Positions 27,388 through 36,867 of a DNA stretch of 64,000 bases are shown piece after piece. The position numbers and the translations under genes were made by a program. The notes beneath the pieces are model-generated. The model had not been told where the DNA came from, searched no databases, and worked only from the letters and a program-made list of their open reading frames with translations. Numbering within the stretch: the stretch's first letter is position 1; the number at the start of each line of letters is the position of its first letter. The DNA comes from CAVUXJ01 sp963814975 (GTDB taxonomy: Bacteria > Acidobacteriota > Vicinamibacteria > Vicinamibacterales > CAVVIG01), in assembly GCA_963814975.1 (NCBI GenBank), contig CAWFFB010000025.1, positions 42,510 to 106,509 on the forward strand. The letters run 5' to 3'.

Positions 27388-27810
27388 TTAGCGGCGGATC
27401 TCCAGGTGATCGACGACAGCGGTAATGCCTTCGGTTTCGCGCGCGAGCGACACAGCACGTTCTCGTTCTGCGGGTGAGTTGATCCTGCCCGTCAAGGTCA
27501 CGGTCGATCCAGACGTCGTGACGTCGATCGTGCGTGCCTTCACCGAATCGTCGAGCGCCATCTTCGCCTTGATCTTCGCCGTAAGCGACGCTTCCGTCAG
27601 CGTCTGCTTCATGTCTCCCGCGGCCTTTGCGGCTTTCTCGCCCAGTTCGGCGCCGCGCTCGCGCGCGGTGCTCGTGCTGACAGTACCGGATGAGCCGACT
27701 GCCCCGTCCTTCCGGCTGCTCCACGCCGAGCCGGCCCAATAACCGACCGCCAGGAACACAACCAGCCCTACGACGAACAAGGTCATCAGAACCCGAATGG
27801 CAGCACGCAT
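27388..27810 (-). CDS. BON-domain protein with one membrane anchor
   Basis: The 140-residue protein has an N-terminal hydrophobic helix (VLMTLFVVGLVVFLAVGYWAG) that can act as signal anchor, a flexible Ser/Thr/Gly linker, a helical part, and a BON domain (about 80-140: LTAKIKAKMALDDSVKARTI, VTLTGRINSPAERERAV, GITAVVDHLEI). BON domains bind phospholipid surfaces, and such proteins (OsmY-like) are often stress-related and periplasmic. It converges with the RND gene; only 4 bp separate the two ends. Confidence 0.85.
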   Translation of the reverse strand: MRAAIRVLMTLFVVGLVVFLAVGYWAGSAWSSRKDGAVGSSGTVSTSTARERGAELGEKAAKAAGDMKQTLTEASLTAKIKAKMALDDSVKARTIDVTTSGSTVTLTGRINSPAERERAVSLARETEGITAVVDHLEIRR

Positions 27811-27929
27811 AGGAACCCCTCCGACCTTCGGCCTACAAGAACGCTGCCACGCGCACGCATGAGTTCCGGGACCGTGGCGCTGAATTATGGAATGTCTGCG
27901 AGCGCTTCAGCGCGGCGGTGGCACTGCGT

Positions 27930-28983
27930 CTATAGGCTCGGGCCCTGCGGGTTGAGGTGTCGAGGGGAACGTGGGCGTGTTTTGCCACTTACCGAGCAGC
28001 ACAGAGAGATCGGAACGGAGCACGAATGCCGCCGCCGCCCGCCGATGAGCATGAGCACCAGAGGCAGGACGACCAGTGCGGCCTGTTGCGCCCACGATGA
28101 CCGCGAAGGCAATGACAGCTCCAGCCCTTCCGCTGCCGCCTTGACGAGCTCACCGTCGAGCATGCTGGCAGAGACCTTGGCACCCTCTTCCAGCGTGCGA
28201 TCGCACAGCAGGTTGATGACGCTGGGGACGCCGCCCGAGACCTCGTACACCCGCGCTGCTGCCGTCTGATCGAACTCGACCCGTGGGCTGGTCCCCGCCA
28301 CTGCGAGCCGGTGGGCGATGTAGCTGCCGACCTCGTCGGCCGCGATTGGCATCAGGCGGCAGCGTGTCGCGATACGCCTGTTCCATTCACGGAGCGGGGT
28401 CTTTCCCAGCCCGGGCGCCCCGGTCATCACCACGATCGCCTCGTGCCGCCCTATTGCGCGAAGCATCCCTTGCGCCACGTGGTCGTGGACCGTGCTGTGG
28501 TAGAAAAACCTGGGATCCGTCGACAGGGTGAATGGCAGCTCGTCAAGGCCATAGAACGTCTGGTACGTCGGGGAGCCCTCCACGTCCGGTGGCGCCACGC
28601 GGGCGGGCGCCGTCAGCGTCAGCGCCGCAGGACCGGGCGGCCGTCCAGACGGCGGAAACAGCTCCATCAACGGCCGGCGGGCGATCTTGAGTCGCTGGCT
28701 GCGTTGCCGACGACAAGGCGATCGGAAACAGCGGTGGAAGCGGCGGAGCGCCGGGAGCGGGCATGATTCGCGCTGCGTGACGCGGCCTCGCCGTCACAGG
28801 AAGACGAGCGGCGCTGCCGCGCGGCTCCGGGCCCATGTCTCGATCGAGGTCCCAGAGACTCTCGCCGATGGCGCCCTCGGCCCGCTGGACCTCCCCGCTC
28901 AGACCCCGCTCGAGATCTGCGAGGCTCGCACGGAAAGCAGGGTCGTCCGCGAGCGAGCGCTTGGGCAGGTCGTCAGCTGACAC
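27930..28983 (-). CDS. ExeA/GspA-like ATPase lacking the Walker B region, with an N-terminal extension
   Basis: The recognisable part (to about 28570) is an ExeA-type AAA ATPase: FYGLDELPFTLSTDPRFFY, an intact Walker A (GAPGLGKTP), then directly NRRIATRCRLMPIAADEVGSYIAHRL and GVPSVINLLCDRTLEEG. The roughly 85 residues that normally lie between, including Walker B, are absent in frame, so ATP hydrolysis is doubtful. A membrane segment (AALVVLPLVLMLIGG) follows near the end. Upstream, another frame from a GTG at 28983 encodes a hydrophilic region (DDLPKRSLADDPAFRASLADLE cut short here) that probably belongs to the same protein and joins near 28690 by an indel. The longest single-frame stretch starts at 28670. 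Such ATPases accompany type II secretion or MSHA-type pili, but no such genes adjoin it. Confidence 0.6.
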
Positions 28984-29290
28984 TGGTCTCAAACTATACC
29001 GGGGGACCGGACGTCGGTTGTGTAATTCCGCGGTGCAACCCTGCCGGCCGGTGGCTCGAAACGGCACAAGCTGTTCAATTTCAACCCTGCGCGCTGTAAC
29101 TGATTGCCTATTAAAGAGCTGTCGTATCTTTATCGACACAATAATGACTGTTATGTCATGTAAACGAACACTATGACGGTGTGGTATCCGGGTAGCTCAT
29201 CTGACTTAAATGGTTGTGTAGACGCTACTTGGACATAAGTGATGGGCTTGGCGCCAACCTTGCTCGATCCCGGTTGGAGTAGGGCGTAGT
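28984..29290 (+). other. AT-richer divergent intergenic region
   Basis: About 300 bp lie between the ExeA-like and acetyltransferase genes. The stretch 29100-29230 is clearly richer in A and T than its surroundings and probably holds the promoters of both. I cannot assign -35 and -10 boxes with confidence. Confidence 0.35.
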
Positions 29291-29923
29291 GTGATCAGTT
29301 CGAAACCCGTTATGAGCAGAGATCCGGCAGGACTCACCGTCGACGACTGGCGGCAGGCATTGCCGACGCTTGCCAGCGGCCTTGTGAGCTTGCGCGAGCC
29401 GACGCCGCATGATCTGGGGGCGCTGATCGATTTGCTGTCGATTGCCGACGCCAGCCGTTTCAGTCTCGACGAGCCGGTCAGCGAGGTCGGCGTGCGCGCG
29501 TTCGTCGACCGCGCGATCCGCGATCGGCGCGCCGGCCAGTCATTCACCTACGCTGTCGTTCAGAACGGGACCCGTGCGGTGGTCGGCGTCGTCCAGATCC
29601 GGCCGCTCGGGCCGTCTTTCGAAACCTCGGAATGCGAGGGGACGCTTGCGCAGTCCGTGCGCGGGACGGGTGTCTTTCTCGAGGCCGCGCGGCTCGTCGG
29701 ATCGTTCGCGTTCGGAACGGCCGGTGCCCGCCGAGTCGAAGTGCGGGTTCTCCTCCAGAACGGCCGGGCGAACGGCGCCATGCGCAAGCTGGGAGCGGTC
29801 CAGGAGGGCATCCTGCGGCGCTCGGTTCGCCGTGGCGGGGAATACTTCGATCAGGCCCTCTGGGCGCTGCTCAAGGACGACTGGGGCGATCACTGGGTGT
29901 CCACAACTCCGAGGGTCCATTGA
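29291..29923 (+). CDS. GNAT-family N-acetyltransferase (RimJ/RimL-like)
   Basis: The 210-residue protein has the order of a GNAT fold: LVSLREPTPHDLGALIDLL at the start, VVGVVQIRPLGPSFETSECEG in the middle, and VEVRVLLQNGRANGAMRKLGAVQEGILRRSV near the end, the usual acetyl-CoA and acceptor signature of RimJ/RimL-type enzymes. The substrate may be a protein N-terminus or a small amine; the sequence does not say. The next gene begins 28 bp after its stop. Confidence 0.85.
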   Translation: MISSKPVMSRDPAGLTVDDWRQALPTLASGLVSLREPTPHDLGALIDLLSIADASRFSLDEPVSEVGVRAFVDRAIRDRRAGQSFTYAVVQNGTRAVVGVVQIRPLGPSFETSECEGTLAQSVRGTGVFLEAARLVGSFAFGTAGARRVEVRVLLQNGRANGAMRKLGAVQEGILRRSVRRGGEYFDQALWALLKDDWGDHWVSTTPRVH

Positions 29924-29951
29924 GGCAGCGCGCCGGCAGGCGTTCAGGGCC

Positions 29952-32444
29952 ATGAGCGAGCTACCCGTCCGCGCTCGTCTCTACATCGCGGCGGTCATCT
30001 TTGCCGGAATGGCACTGCTGGCTGGCTTTGTGCCCTTCGCGACCTTCGATCGTCCGATCCTCTTTGTGTTTCTCATGCTGCTGGCCTCGGCGACGGCGGC
30101 GCTCAAGGTCACGCTGCCGCTCACTACGAGCGGCTCGACGATGTCGGTCTCTTACGCGATCGATTTCGCCTCGCTGCTCCTTCTCGGGCCTCACGAAACG
30201 ATGCTGGTGGCTGCCGGAAGCGCCTTCAGCCAGTGTCATCTCAACAACAGGACCAGCAACCCGCTGTATCGAACGCTCTTCAGCATGGCCTCGCTCGTCG
30301 TCACCGTGCAGGGCGCCGGCCTGGCGTTCAAGCTGCTCGCCGCGCACGGTTCGGCCGATCCGATGACCGCTGTCGCGCGCCCCCTGGTCGGAGCGGCGAC
30401 GGTCTACTTCTTCCTGAACACCGGCCTCGTCGCCACGGCGATCGCGCTGTCCACGCGCGAACCCGTTGCGCGGACCTGGAACACGAATTTCCTCTGGAGC
30501 GCGCCGAGTTATTTCGTCGGCGCGGGGACCGCGGCTGCCGCCGTCTGGTTCATCGACAACGCCGGCTACTGGCTCGCGCCGTTCACCTTCGCACCCGTGT
30601 ATCTCATGTATCGGACATACAAGGTCTACATGGGACGGATCGAGGACGAGCAGCGCCACGTGCAGCAGACATCGGACCTTCACTTGGCGACGATCGAAGC
30701 GCTCGCGCGCGCGATTGACGCCAAGGACCAGACGACTCAGTCGCACATTCGACGCGTTCAGATGTACGCGGCCGGCCTGGCCAAGCAGATTGGCCTCAGC
30801 CCCGAGGAGATTCAGGGCGTGAAGACGGCGGCGCTGCTCCACGACATCGGGAAGCTCGCGGTGCCCGAGCACATTCTGTCGAAACCCGGACCGTTGACCC
30901 AGGAGGAATTCCAGAAGATCCGCATCCATCCTCAGGTTGGCGCCGAGATCATCGCGGCGGTTCCGTTCCCTTACCCCGTCGCGCCGCTGATTCTGAGTCA
31001 TCACGAGCGGTGGGACGGCAAGGGTTATCCGCAGGGGCTGACCGGGGAGGACATCCCGGTTGGCGCGAGAATTCTGACGATTGTCGACTACTACGACGCC
31101 GTGACGACGGAGCGGCCGTATCACAAGGCGCTCAGTCACGCGAGCGCGATAGGCCTCTTGAGGCATGAGGCCGGCCGAGCGCTCGACGCGCGGCTGGTGA
31201 CAGCCTTCATCGAGCTTCTTCCACAGCTGATCGCCGATGCGAACGCGGCTGAACCCGCGGTGTCCGCCACAGCCGATCCGGCGCCCGTTCTGGCCGGCAC
31301 GACTACCGTCGGCCTCATCCAGGGCGGCGGGCCGAACGCTTTCGAAAACATCGCGCTCGCGCACCGCGAGATTTATGCCTTGTACGAGATTGCGCAGTCG
31401 ATGGGCACCAGCCTGGGCGTGTCCGACACCATGGCGCTGATCTCGTCCAAGCTGACGAAGATCATTCCGTGGTCGGGCTGCGCCCTGTATCTGCAGCAGC
31501 CCGACGACATGCTGAAGTGCCGCTTTGCGATAGGGGTGGATGCGCCCAGGCTGCTCAACGCGACGGTAGCCGTCGGCCATGGTCTCTCCGGCTGGGTAGC
31601 CCGGAATCGGCGCACGCTCGTCAACGCCAATCCGCGCGTCGGCTTCGAATCCGCCGGTCTGCCGAGCGAAACCGATCTCAATTCGGCCATTGTCTGCCCG
31701 CTGTTTTCCGGCGACGCGTTCATCGGCACTCTGGCGCTCTACCATACCGAGGCCAACCGGTATACGGAGGATCACCGGCGGCTCATCGAACGTGTGGCCG
31801 AGCAAGCGGGCGCCGTCATTCACAACTCGATCGTCTTCGAGCAGACGCAGGAAGATTCGCTGACCGATCCGCTCACGGGGCTGCCGAACCGACGGTCCTT
31901 GTTCGTGCACCTTTCGCGGGAAATAGCCCGCGCCGAGCGGCTCAAAGGCGAGGTCGCGATGATTGTCATGGATATCGACGAATTCAAGACGATCAACGAC
32001 ACGTACGGCCATCATGTCGGCGACCGTGCCCTTCGCGAGGTGGCCGCGGCGCTGCAGGGCGGATTGCGGTCTTACGATCTGTGCGTGCGCTACGCCGGCG
32101 ACGAGTTCATCGTCGTGCTCGCGGAATGCTCGCGCGAGACCGCGGAAGTCAAGCGCCGGGAGCTTCAGCAGCGAGTCGGCTCGATTGAGTTCGAGGTGCG
32201 CGCGGGCAAGAAGATTCAACTCGCGGTCAGCGCGGGCGCCGCCGTGTTCCCAGCCGACGGGGCCACTTCCGAAACACTGCTCGCCGAGGCCGACCACTCC
32301 ATGTATCGCGACAAGGCTGCGCATCGCGGCCGCATCACAGTGGCGCGGCCGGCCGCAGAGGCCGACTTCATCGCGCCGGCCGCGTTCGAACCGCCCGCCA
32401 CCCGCCTCGATCCGCCGGTTGACCGGCCACCGACCATCGCGTAA
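29952..32444 (+). CDS. Membrane-bound HD-GYP / GAF / GGDEF signalling protein
   Basis: The ATG at 29952 gives 830 residues; the frame is open further upstream but overlaps the acetyltransferase. Residues 1 to about 220 form a multi-helix membrane sensor. An HD-GYP phosphodiesterase domain follows (LHDIGKLAVPEHIL, HHERWDGKGYPQGL), where HHExxDGxGYP is conserved except for an Arg-Trp filler. Then come a GAF domain (about 470-630, GCALYLQQPDDML) and a GGDEF domain with DIDEFKTINDTYGHHVGD and the active-site form AGDEF, a variant found in active cyclases. The protein could therefore both make and degrade cyclic di-GMP. Which activity dominates cannot be read from sequence. Confidence 0.9.
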   Translation: MSELPVRARLYIAAVIFAGMALLAGFVPFATFDRPILFVFLMLLASATAALKVTLPLTTSGSTMSVSYAIDFASLLLLGPHETMLVAAGSAFSQCHLNNRTSNPLYRTLFSMASLVVTVQGAGLAFKLLAAHGSADPMTAVARPLVGAATVYFFLNTGLVATAIALSTREPVARTWNTNFLWSAPSYFVGAGTAAAAVWFIDNAGYWLAPFTFAPVYLMYRTYKVYMGRIEDEQRHVQQTSDLHLATIEALARAIDAKDQTTQSHIRRVQMYAAGLAKQIGLSPEEIQGVKTAALLHDIGKLAVPEHILSKPGPLTQEEFQKIRIHPQVGAEIIAAVPFPYPVAPLILSHHERWDGKGYPQGLTGEDIPVGARILTIVDYYDAVTTERPYHKALSHASAIGLLRHEAGRALDARLVTAFIELLPQLIADANAAEPAVSATADPAPVLAGTTTVGLIQGGGPNAFENIALAHREIYALYEIAQSMGTSLGVSDTMALISSKLTKIIPWSGCALYLQQPDDMLKCRFAIGVDAPRLLNATVAVGHGLSGWVARNRRTLVNANPRVGFESAGLPSETDLNSAIVCPLFSGDAFIGTLALYHTEANRYTEDHRRLIERVAEQAGAVIHNSIVFEQTQEDSLTDPLTGLPNRRSLFVHLSREIARAERLKGEVAMIVMDIDEFKTINDTYGHHVGDRALREVAAALQGGLRSYDLCVRYAGDEFIVVLAECSRETAEVKRRELQQRVGSIEFEVRAGKKIQLAVSAGAAVFPADGATSETLLAEADHSMYRDKAAHRGRITVARPAAEADFIAPAAFEPPATRLDPPVDRPPTIA

Positions 32445-32554
32445 TTCCAGGGTACTTCTCGTCTGTGGCGCGGCTTCGTGATAAAACCACGAAGTCGCGT
32501 AGAGCGCGACGGCGGTTTCTATGAGTCACCCGAGCTTTCCTGCGGCGATGATCG

Positions 32555-33286
32555 ATGAATAGGTCTGACAAGCCGGATCTGGTCGAGCGGCGGCAGAAAT
32601 ACGTGCAGCGGCAGATCGAGCTCGACAAGGGTACGGTCGACGTAAGGTTTCGTGGCCGGACGCCGGCCGGTGCGGGACCGCCAAACCGGCACGGGATGCC
32701 GAAGCTGCCTGTCGGCCAGCACGCGGTGAGGAACTGGCCGGTGCTCGATCTCGGTGAGCAGCCCGGCGTCGACACCTCCACCTGGAAGCTGGAAGTCGGA
32801 GGCCTCGTCGAGAACCCATTCACGCTGACCTGGGACGAATTCCTTCTCCTTCCGCAAGTGGACGACGTCAGCGACTTCCACTGCGTGACGACATGGAGCC
32901 GCCACGACAACCGGTGGCGGGGCATCCGGTTCAGGACGATTGCGGAGCTCGCCGTGCCCCGGGCCGACGCAAAATTCGTCCTCTGCACCGGATACGACTT
33001 CCTGCCTGGAAGCGACATTCCCTACACGACGAATCTCCCGCTCGAACGGGCCCTCGAAGACGACGTGCTGCTCGTACATATATGGGAAGGCGAGCCGCTG
33101 CCGCGCGAGCACGGGGGACCCTGCCGCATGATTACACCCAAGCTGTACGCCTGGAAGGGCACGAAATGGATTCGCAAGGTCGAGTTTCTGGCCGTGGATC
33201 AGAAAGGGTTCTGGGAAATCCGCGGCTACTCGAACTCGGCGGCGCCATGGTTCAACGACCGATATTCCTCCGAAGGAGGAGGCTAG
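32555..33286 (+). CDS. Sulfite-oxidase-like molybdopterin oxidoreductase
   Basis: The 243-residue cytoplasmic protein is the short form of the sulfite oxidase/MsrP family. The molybdenum-binding Cys is in SDFHCVTTWSRHDNRW (about residue 110), followed by GIRFRTIAELA, GYDFLPGSDIPYTTNLPLER, and HGGPCRMITPKLYAWKGTKWI, which forms the cofactor pocket. There is no signal peptide and no haem domain. The substrate is unknown; such proteins reduce sulfoxides or oxidise sulfite-like compounds. Confidence 0.88.
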   Translation: MNRSDKPDLVERRQKYVQRQIELDKGTVDVRFRGRTPAGAGPPNRHGMPKLPVGQHAVRNWPVLDLGEQPGVDTSTWKLEVGGLVENPFTLTWDEFLLLPQVDDVSDFHCVTTWSRHDNRWRGIRFRTIAELAVPRADAKFVLCTGYDFLPGSDIPYTTNLPLERALEDDVLLVHIWEGEPLPREHGGPCRMITPKLYAWKGTKWIRKVEFLAVDQKGFWEIRGYSNSAAPWFNDRYSSEGGG

Positions 33287-33427
33287 CCCTGGCGCCAGGC
33301 CTCGCGCTGACCAGCTGGCGTCGGCTTTGCACCGCCGGTCCTGCGAGCCCGCAGGGCGCCGAAATTGACCAGTTTTACGACGCTCTGTGGTCGTTTGCCG
33401 CATCGTCCTTGAGCTGGGGGATGTGAC

Positions 33428-33727
33428 ATGGCCAAGAACCGCTCTCCATCGAATCCCGACATCGCTTCGTCTACCTCACGGACGCGTTCGGTGAGACGGC
33501 CCCAGGGCTCATCCGGTGGCGTCGAAACCTCGCATGAGACTCCGCCGGTGCAGCCATCCGCCGACGCGGTTGCCACACCAACCAGGGCCGAATCGATGGG
33601 CTCGGAGCCTACCGAGGCGGACATTCGTCTGCGTGCCTATCAGAAGGACCTCGGTCGGGGCGGCTGGCACGGGTCGGATGTCGCCGACTGGCTCCAAGCA
33701 GAAAGAGAACTTCGCCGAAAGGAGTGA
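33428..33727 (+). CDS. DUF2934 domain protein
   Basis: The 99-residue protein consists of a disordered Ser/Pro/Thr-rich first half and a C-terminal DUF2934 motif (IRLRAYQKDLGRGGWHGSDVADWLQAEREL). This small domain is common in soil bacteria and has no known function. It lies 44 bp before Ku on the same strand. Confidence 0.8.
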   Translation: MAKNRSPSNPDIASSTSRTRSVRRPQGSSGGVETSHETPPVQPSADAVATPTRAESMGSEPTEADIRLRAYQKDLGRGGWHGSDVADWLQAERELRRKE

Positions 33728-33771
33728 TGATCGACGATTTGGCCGGCGCCAGTTCGTAGGTCGATGATGTC

Positions 33772-34639
33772 ATGGCACGCGCACTCTGGAAAGGTTCCAT
33801 CTCCTTCGGATTGTCAACATTCCTATCGAGCTGCACACGGCGGTGCGCGATCACCGGCCGCGATTCCGGATGCTCCATCAGAAGGACAAATCACCGCTCC
33901 GGTTCGAACGCGTCTGCGTTCGTGATGGCCATCCTGTCGCGTGGGAGGATCTCGTCAAGGGGTACGAGTACCTCGAAGGGCCACTTCGTCGTGCTGACGA
34001 AAGAGGATTTCAAGGCGGCCGCGGTCGAGAAAACGCGCACGATCGACGTCATCGATTTCGTCAAAGCCGAGGAAATCGACGACAGGTTTTTTGAAGCGCC
34101 CTACTACATCGTTCCTGTGAAAGGCGGGGAACGCAGCTATGCCCTGCTCCGCGAGGCGATCCGCGAGTCCGGTCGCGTGGGGATCGCGAAGTTCATTCTC
34201 AGGGATGCGCAGCATCTTGCCGCTCTCGAAGCGATCGAGGACGTGATCGTCCTGTCGATCATGCGCTTCGCCGATGAACTCGTCGATGTGAAGGCGTTCA
34301 ATCTGCCGAGCGCGAAGGACGTGCGCAAGAACGAGCTCGAGATGGCGAAAGCGCTCGTCAATAACCTGGCCGCCGAGTGGGATCCCGACAAGTACACCGA
34401 CTAGTATCCGCGAAAACCTGATGCGGATTATCAAGGCCAAGCTCAAGGGCAAGGACGTGGTGCTCAAACCCGAAACCGAACCGCGCCAGGCCGAAGTCGT
34501 CGACCTGATGGAGCGGCTTCGGCGAAGCCTGGAGCAGTCGGCGCCGGGACGGCGATCCACCTTGGGCAAACGCGGGGTGAAAGCGCGCGCGACCCGTGGC
34601 GCCAGAAAAGCGTCGGCGAAGAAGCCTCACGCGGCATGA
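33772..34639 (+). CDS. ku: Ku protein (non-homologous end joining), broken by several indels
   Basis: Ku forms the ring that holds DNA ends for joining. The start MARALWKGSISFGL is typical. The frame then slips (near 33810), continues in a second frame with ELHTAVRDHRPRFRMLHQKD and HPVAWEDLVKGYEYLEG, and slips back near 33977 to HFVVLTKEDFKAAAVEKTRTI and SYALLREAIRESGRVGIAKF. A TAG at 34402-34404 and a further extra base separate WDPDKYTD from the normal C-terminus YRENLMRIIKAKLKGKDVVL, which ends at 34639 with a Lys/Arg-rich tail. With four repairs a full-length Ku of about 288 residues results. All parts are highly conserved, so sequence errors are more likely than a dead gene. Confidence 0.85.
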
Positions 34640-34698
34640 ACAACCATCAGCTCGCTGCCTTTCTCGATCACAGCTGAAAGCTGTAAGCTGAAAACTGA

Positions 34699-36867
34699 AT
34701 GCTCTACCCGATGCTCGCGTCACTGGCCGACGCGCCGCTCGACGATCCGAAGCTGGCCTACGAACCCAAGTACGACGGCATTCGCGCGATCGCGGAGGTT
34801 CCCGACGCCTCCCATCGCTCGGCGCGCGCCACGCGGCGCGTGCGGCTCTGGTCCCGTCTCGGCAACGAGAAGACCGAGCAGTTCCCGGAGATCGCAGCGG
34901 CGCTCGAGCGGTGGGGCCGCCGCCAGAAAGCGGCGGTGGTCCTTGATGGCGAGATCGTTGCGCTCGACGCGAAGAGCGAGCCGACCGGGTTTCAACAGCT
35001 CCAGGGACGGATTCACCTGACGGAGGGACGGAACCCTCTCCGCCACTCGGCCGCCTACATAGCTTTTGACCTGTTGCGCGAGAATGGCGCCGACCTGCGC
35101 GATCGGCCGCTCGTGGAGAGGCGCGCCGCTCTCGAGCGAGTGTTTGGTCGCACCGGCTCGCCGGTTCTGCGGATCAGCGAAATCGCGTACGGAAGCGGGC
35201 GTGCCCTGTACGAACGCGCGCTCGGCAGCGGGTGGGAAGGCCTGATCGCGAAGCATGTCGAGTCGCGCTACAGGTCCGGCAAGCGCACGCCTGAGTGGCG
35301 CAAGCTCAAAATCGTTCACGAGCAGGAGTTCGTGATTGGCGGATGGACGGAGCCGCGGCAGACGCGTGCACACTTCGGCGCCCTGCTGCTCGGCGTATTC
35401 GACGACGAACCGGCCAACGCCAGAGCACGAAAGGGCGCACCGAGGTCGCCAGCCGGATCGCTCGTGTACACCGGACACACGGGGACGGGCTTCAACGAGC
35501 GGGAACTCGCCCGCGTGATGAAGTTGCTCAAGCCGCTTGAAATTCCCGACAGCCCGTTCACCGTCCGGCCGCGCACCAATGAACGGCCACATTGGACGGC
35601 GCCGAAGCTCGTGGCACAGATCAAGTTCACCGAGTGGACCGCCGACGGCAAGCTGCGCCATCCCGTCTACCTCGGACTTCGCGAGGACAAGGATCCCCTC
35701 GACGTGCGGCGAGAACCTGGCGTGCGGCTTCATACCACCTCGTCCTCCCGCCTCACCGCCCCCACCGAAATGCCCGCGGACAAAGGCATCGAGTCCGCCT
35801 CGATGGCCGACGCCAACGCCCCGGCCCCGAAGCGGAAGCCGGCTCGCCTGAAGGATGCACCGGCCGCGAGTGGAATCCAAATCGTCGAAGATCAGCTTCG
35901 CGCGATCGAGGAGAGCCGTCGCGACGGTGTCCTCGACCTGCCCGGCGGCGATCGACTGCCGGTCACCAACCTCCACAAGGTGTTCTGGCCGCGACTCAAG
36001 CTTACGAAAGGCGACCTGTTTCGGTACTACGCCCAGATTTCGCCCTGCATTCTCCCCGCTGTGACCGACAGGCCGCTCGTCCTCAAGCGCTATCCAAACG
36101 GAGTGCCCGGGCCGTCGTTCTATCAGCATCGGGTCGAACATCCACCCCGAGGTGTACGCGCCGCGGTGGTCGACGTGGCACAACGCCGGACGCAGATCAT
36201 CGGCGGCAACCTGACAACGCTGCTGTACACGACCCAGCTTGCCGCCGTCTCGCAGGATCCGTGGTTCTCCCGCGTGCAAACGCCGAAGGTTGCCGACTAT
36301 GTGGCGCTGGATCTCGATCCGATGCCTGATGTGCCGTTTGCTCGCGTGCTCGACGTCGCCCGCTGGATCCGCGACGAGCTGCACCTGCTCGGCGCGACCG
36401 GCGCGCCGAAAACCTCCGGCGCCGACGGCATGCACATCTGTATCCCGATGCCGCCGGACACGCCGTACGAAGCGGGTCTCCTCCTCTGTCAGATACTGGC
36501 GACGGTCGTCGCGCAGAAGCACCCCAAGCTGGCAACGGTCGATCGCAGCCTGCGCAATCGCGGCGCGCGTGTCTACGTCGACTACTTGCAGAACATCCTC
36601 GGCAAGACACTGGCGACGGCTTATAGCGCCCGTGCCAGTGAGTACGCCGGCGTGTCGGCGCCGCTCTCGTGGGACGAAGTCGACGCCGGCGTTCGGCGCG
36701 AGGATTTCACGATTCAATCCATGCCGGCGAGGGTTCGCCGGGTCGGCGATCTCTGGGCCTCCTTCAGGACGGCCAAAGGCCTCAACCTTTCGAGCGTCGC
36801 GCGTTACGCCGAACGCGAAGAGCGAAGCCGCGCGCACAACGACGCGAGGAAGCGTGCAAGGAAATAG
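34699..36867 (+). CDS. ligD: DNA ligase D (ligase and polymerase domains)
   Basis: This ATP-dependent ligase of bacterial end joining has 722 residues. The ligase domain comes first: the AMP-accepting Lys24 in EPKYDGIRA, DGEIVALD, AYIAFDLL, EGLIAKHVES and the OB-fold (VYTGHTGTGF). A linker (about 345-390) leads to the primase-like polymerase domain (PVTNLHKVFWP, RYPNGVPGPSFYQHR, DYVALDLDPMPDVPFARV with the catalytic Asp pair, TSGADGMHI). The order Lig-Pol and the absence of the phosphoesterase module resemble the Bacillus enzyme rather than the three-domain mycobacterial form. It acts with Ku, encoded 60 bp upstream. Confidence 0.93.
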   Translation: MLYPMLASLADAPLDDPKLAYEPKYDGIRAIAEVPDASHRSARATRRVRLWSRLGNEKTEQFPEIAAALERWGRRQKAAVVLDGEIVALDAKSEPTGFQQLQGRIHLTEGRNPLRHSAAYIAFDLLRENGADLRDRPLVERRAALERVFGRTGSPVLRISEIAYGSGRALYERALGSGWEGLIAKHVESRYRSGKRTPEWRKLKIVHEQEFVIGGWTEPRQTRAHFGALLLGVFDDEPANARARKGAPRSPAGSLVYTGHTGTGFNERELARVMKLLKPLEIPDSPFTVRPRTNERPHWTAPKLVAQIKFTEWTADGKLRHPVYLGLREDKDPLDVRREPGVRLHTTSSSRLTAPTEMPADKGIESASMADANAPAPKRKPARLKDAPAASGIQIVEDQLRAIEESRRDGVLDLPGGDRLPVTNLHKVFWPRLKLTKGDLFRYYAQISPCILPAVTDRPLVLKRYPNGVPGPSFYQHRVEHPPRGVRAAVVDVAQRRTQIIGGNLTTLLYTTQLAAVSQDPWFSRVQTPKVADYVALDLDPMPDVPFARVLDVARWIRDELHLLGATGAPKTSGADGMHICIPMPPDTPYEAGLLLCQILATVVAQKHPKLATVDRSLRNRGARVYVDYLQNILGKTLATAYSARASEYAGVSAPLSWDEVDAGVRREDFTIQSMPARVRRVGDLWASFRTAKGLNLSSVARYAEREERSRAHNDARKRARK

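Noticed and set aside
29961..32324. 787-codon open frame on the minus strand
   Set aside because: It is antisense to the HD-GYP/GGDEF gene; its product is Arg/Gly/His-rich and resembles no protein. Long antisense frames are expected at this GC content.
33772..34639. Programmed frameshifting in Ku
   Set aside because: Four separate breaks without slippery sequences or conserved precedent, in a region where many other genes show the same kind of break; sequence error is simpler.
34660..34700. Short repeated AGCTGAAA-type string before ligD
   Set aside because: The copies are short and imperfect and show no regular spacing; no CRISPR-like or iteron-like structure.
34720..36837. 705-codon open frame on the minus strand
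   Set aside because: Antisense to LigD, low-complexity product without domains.
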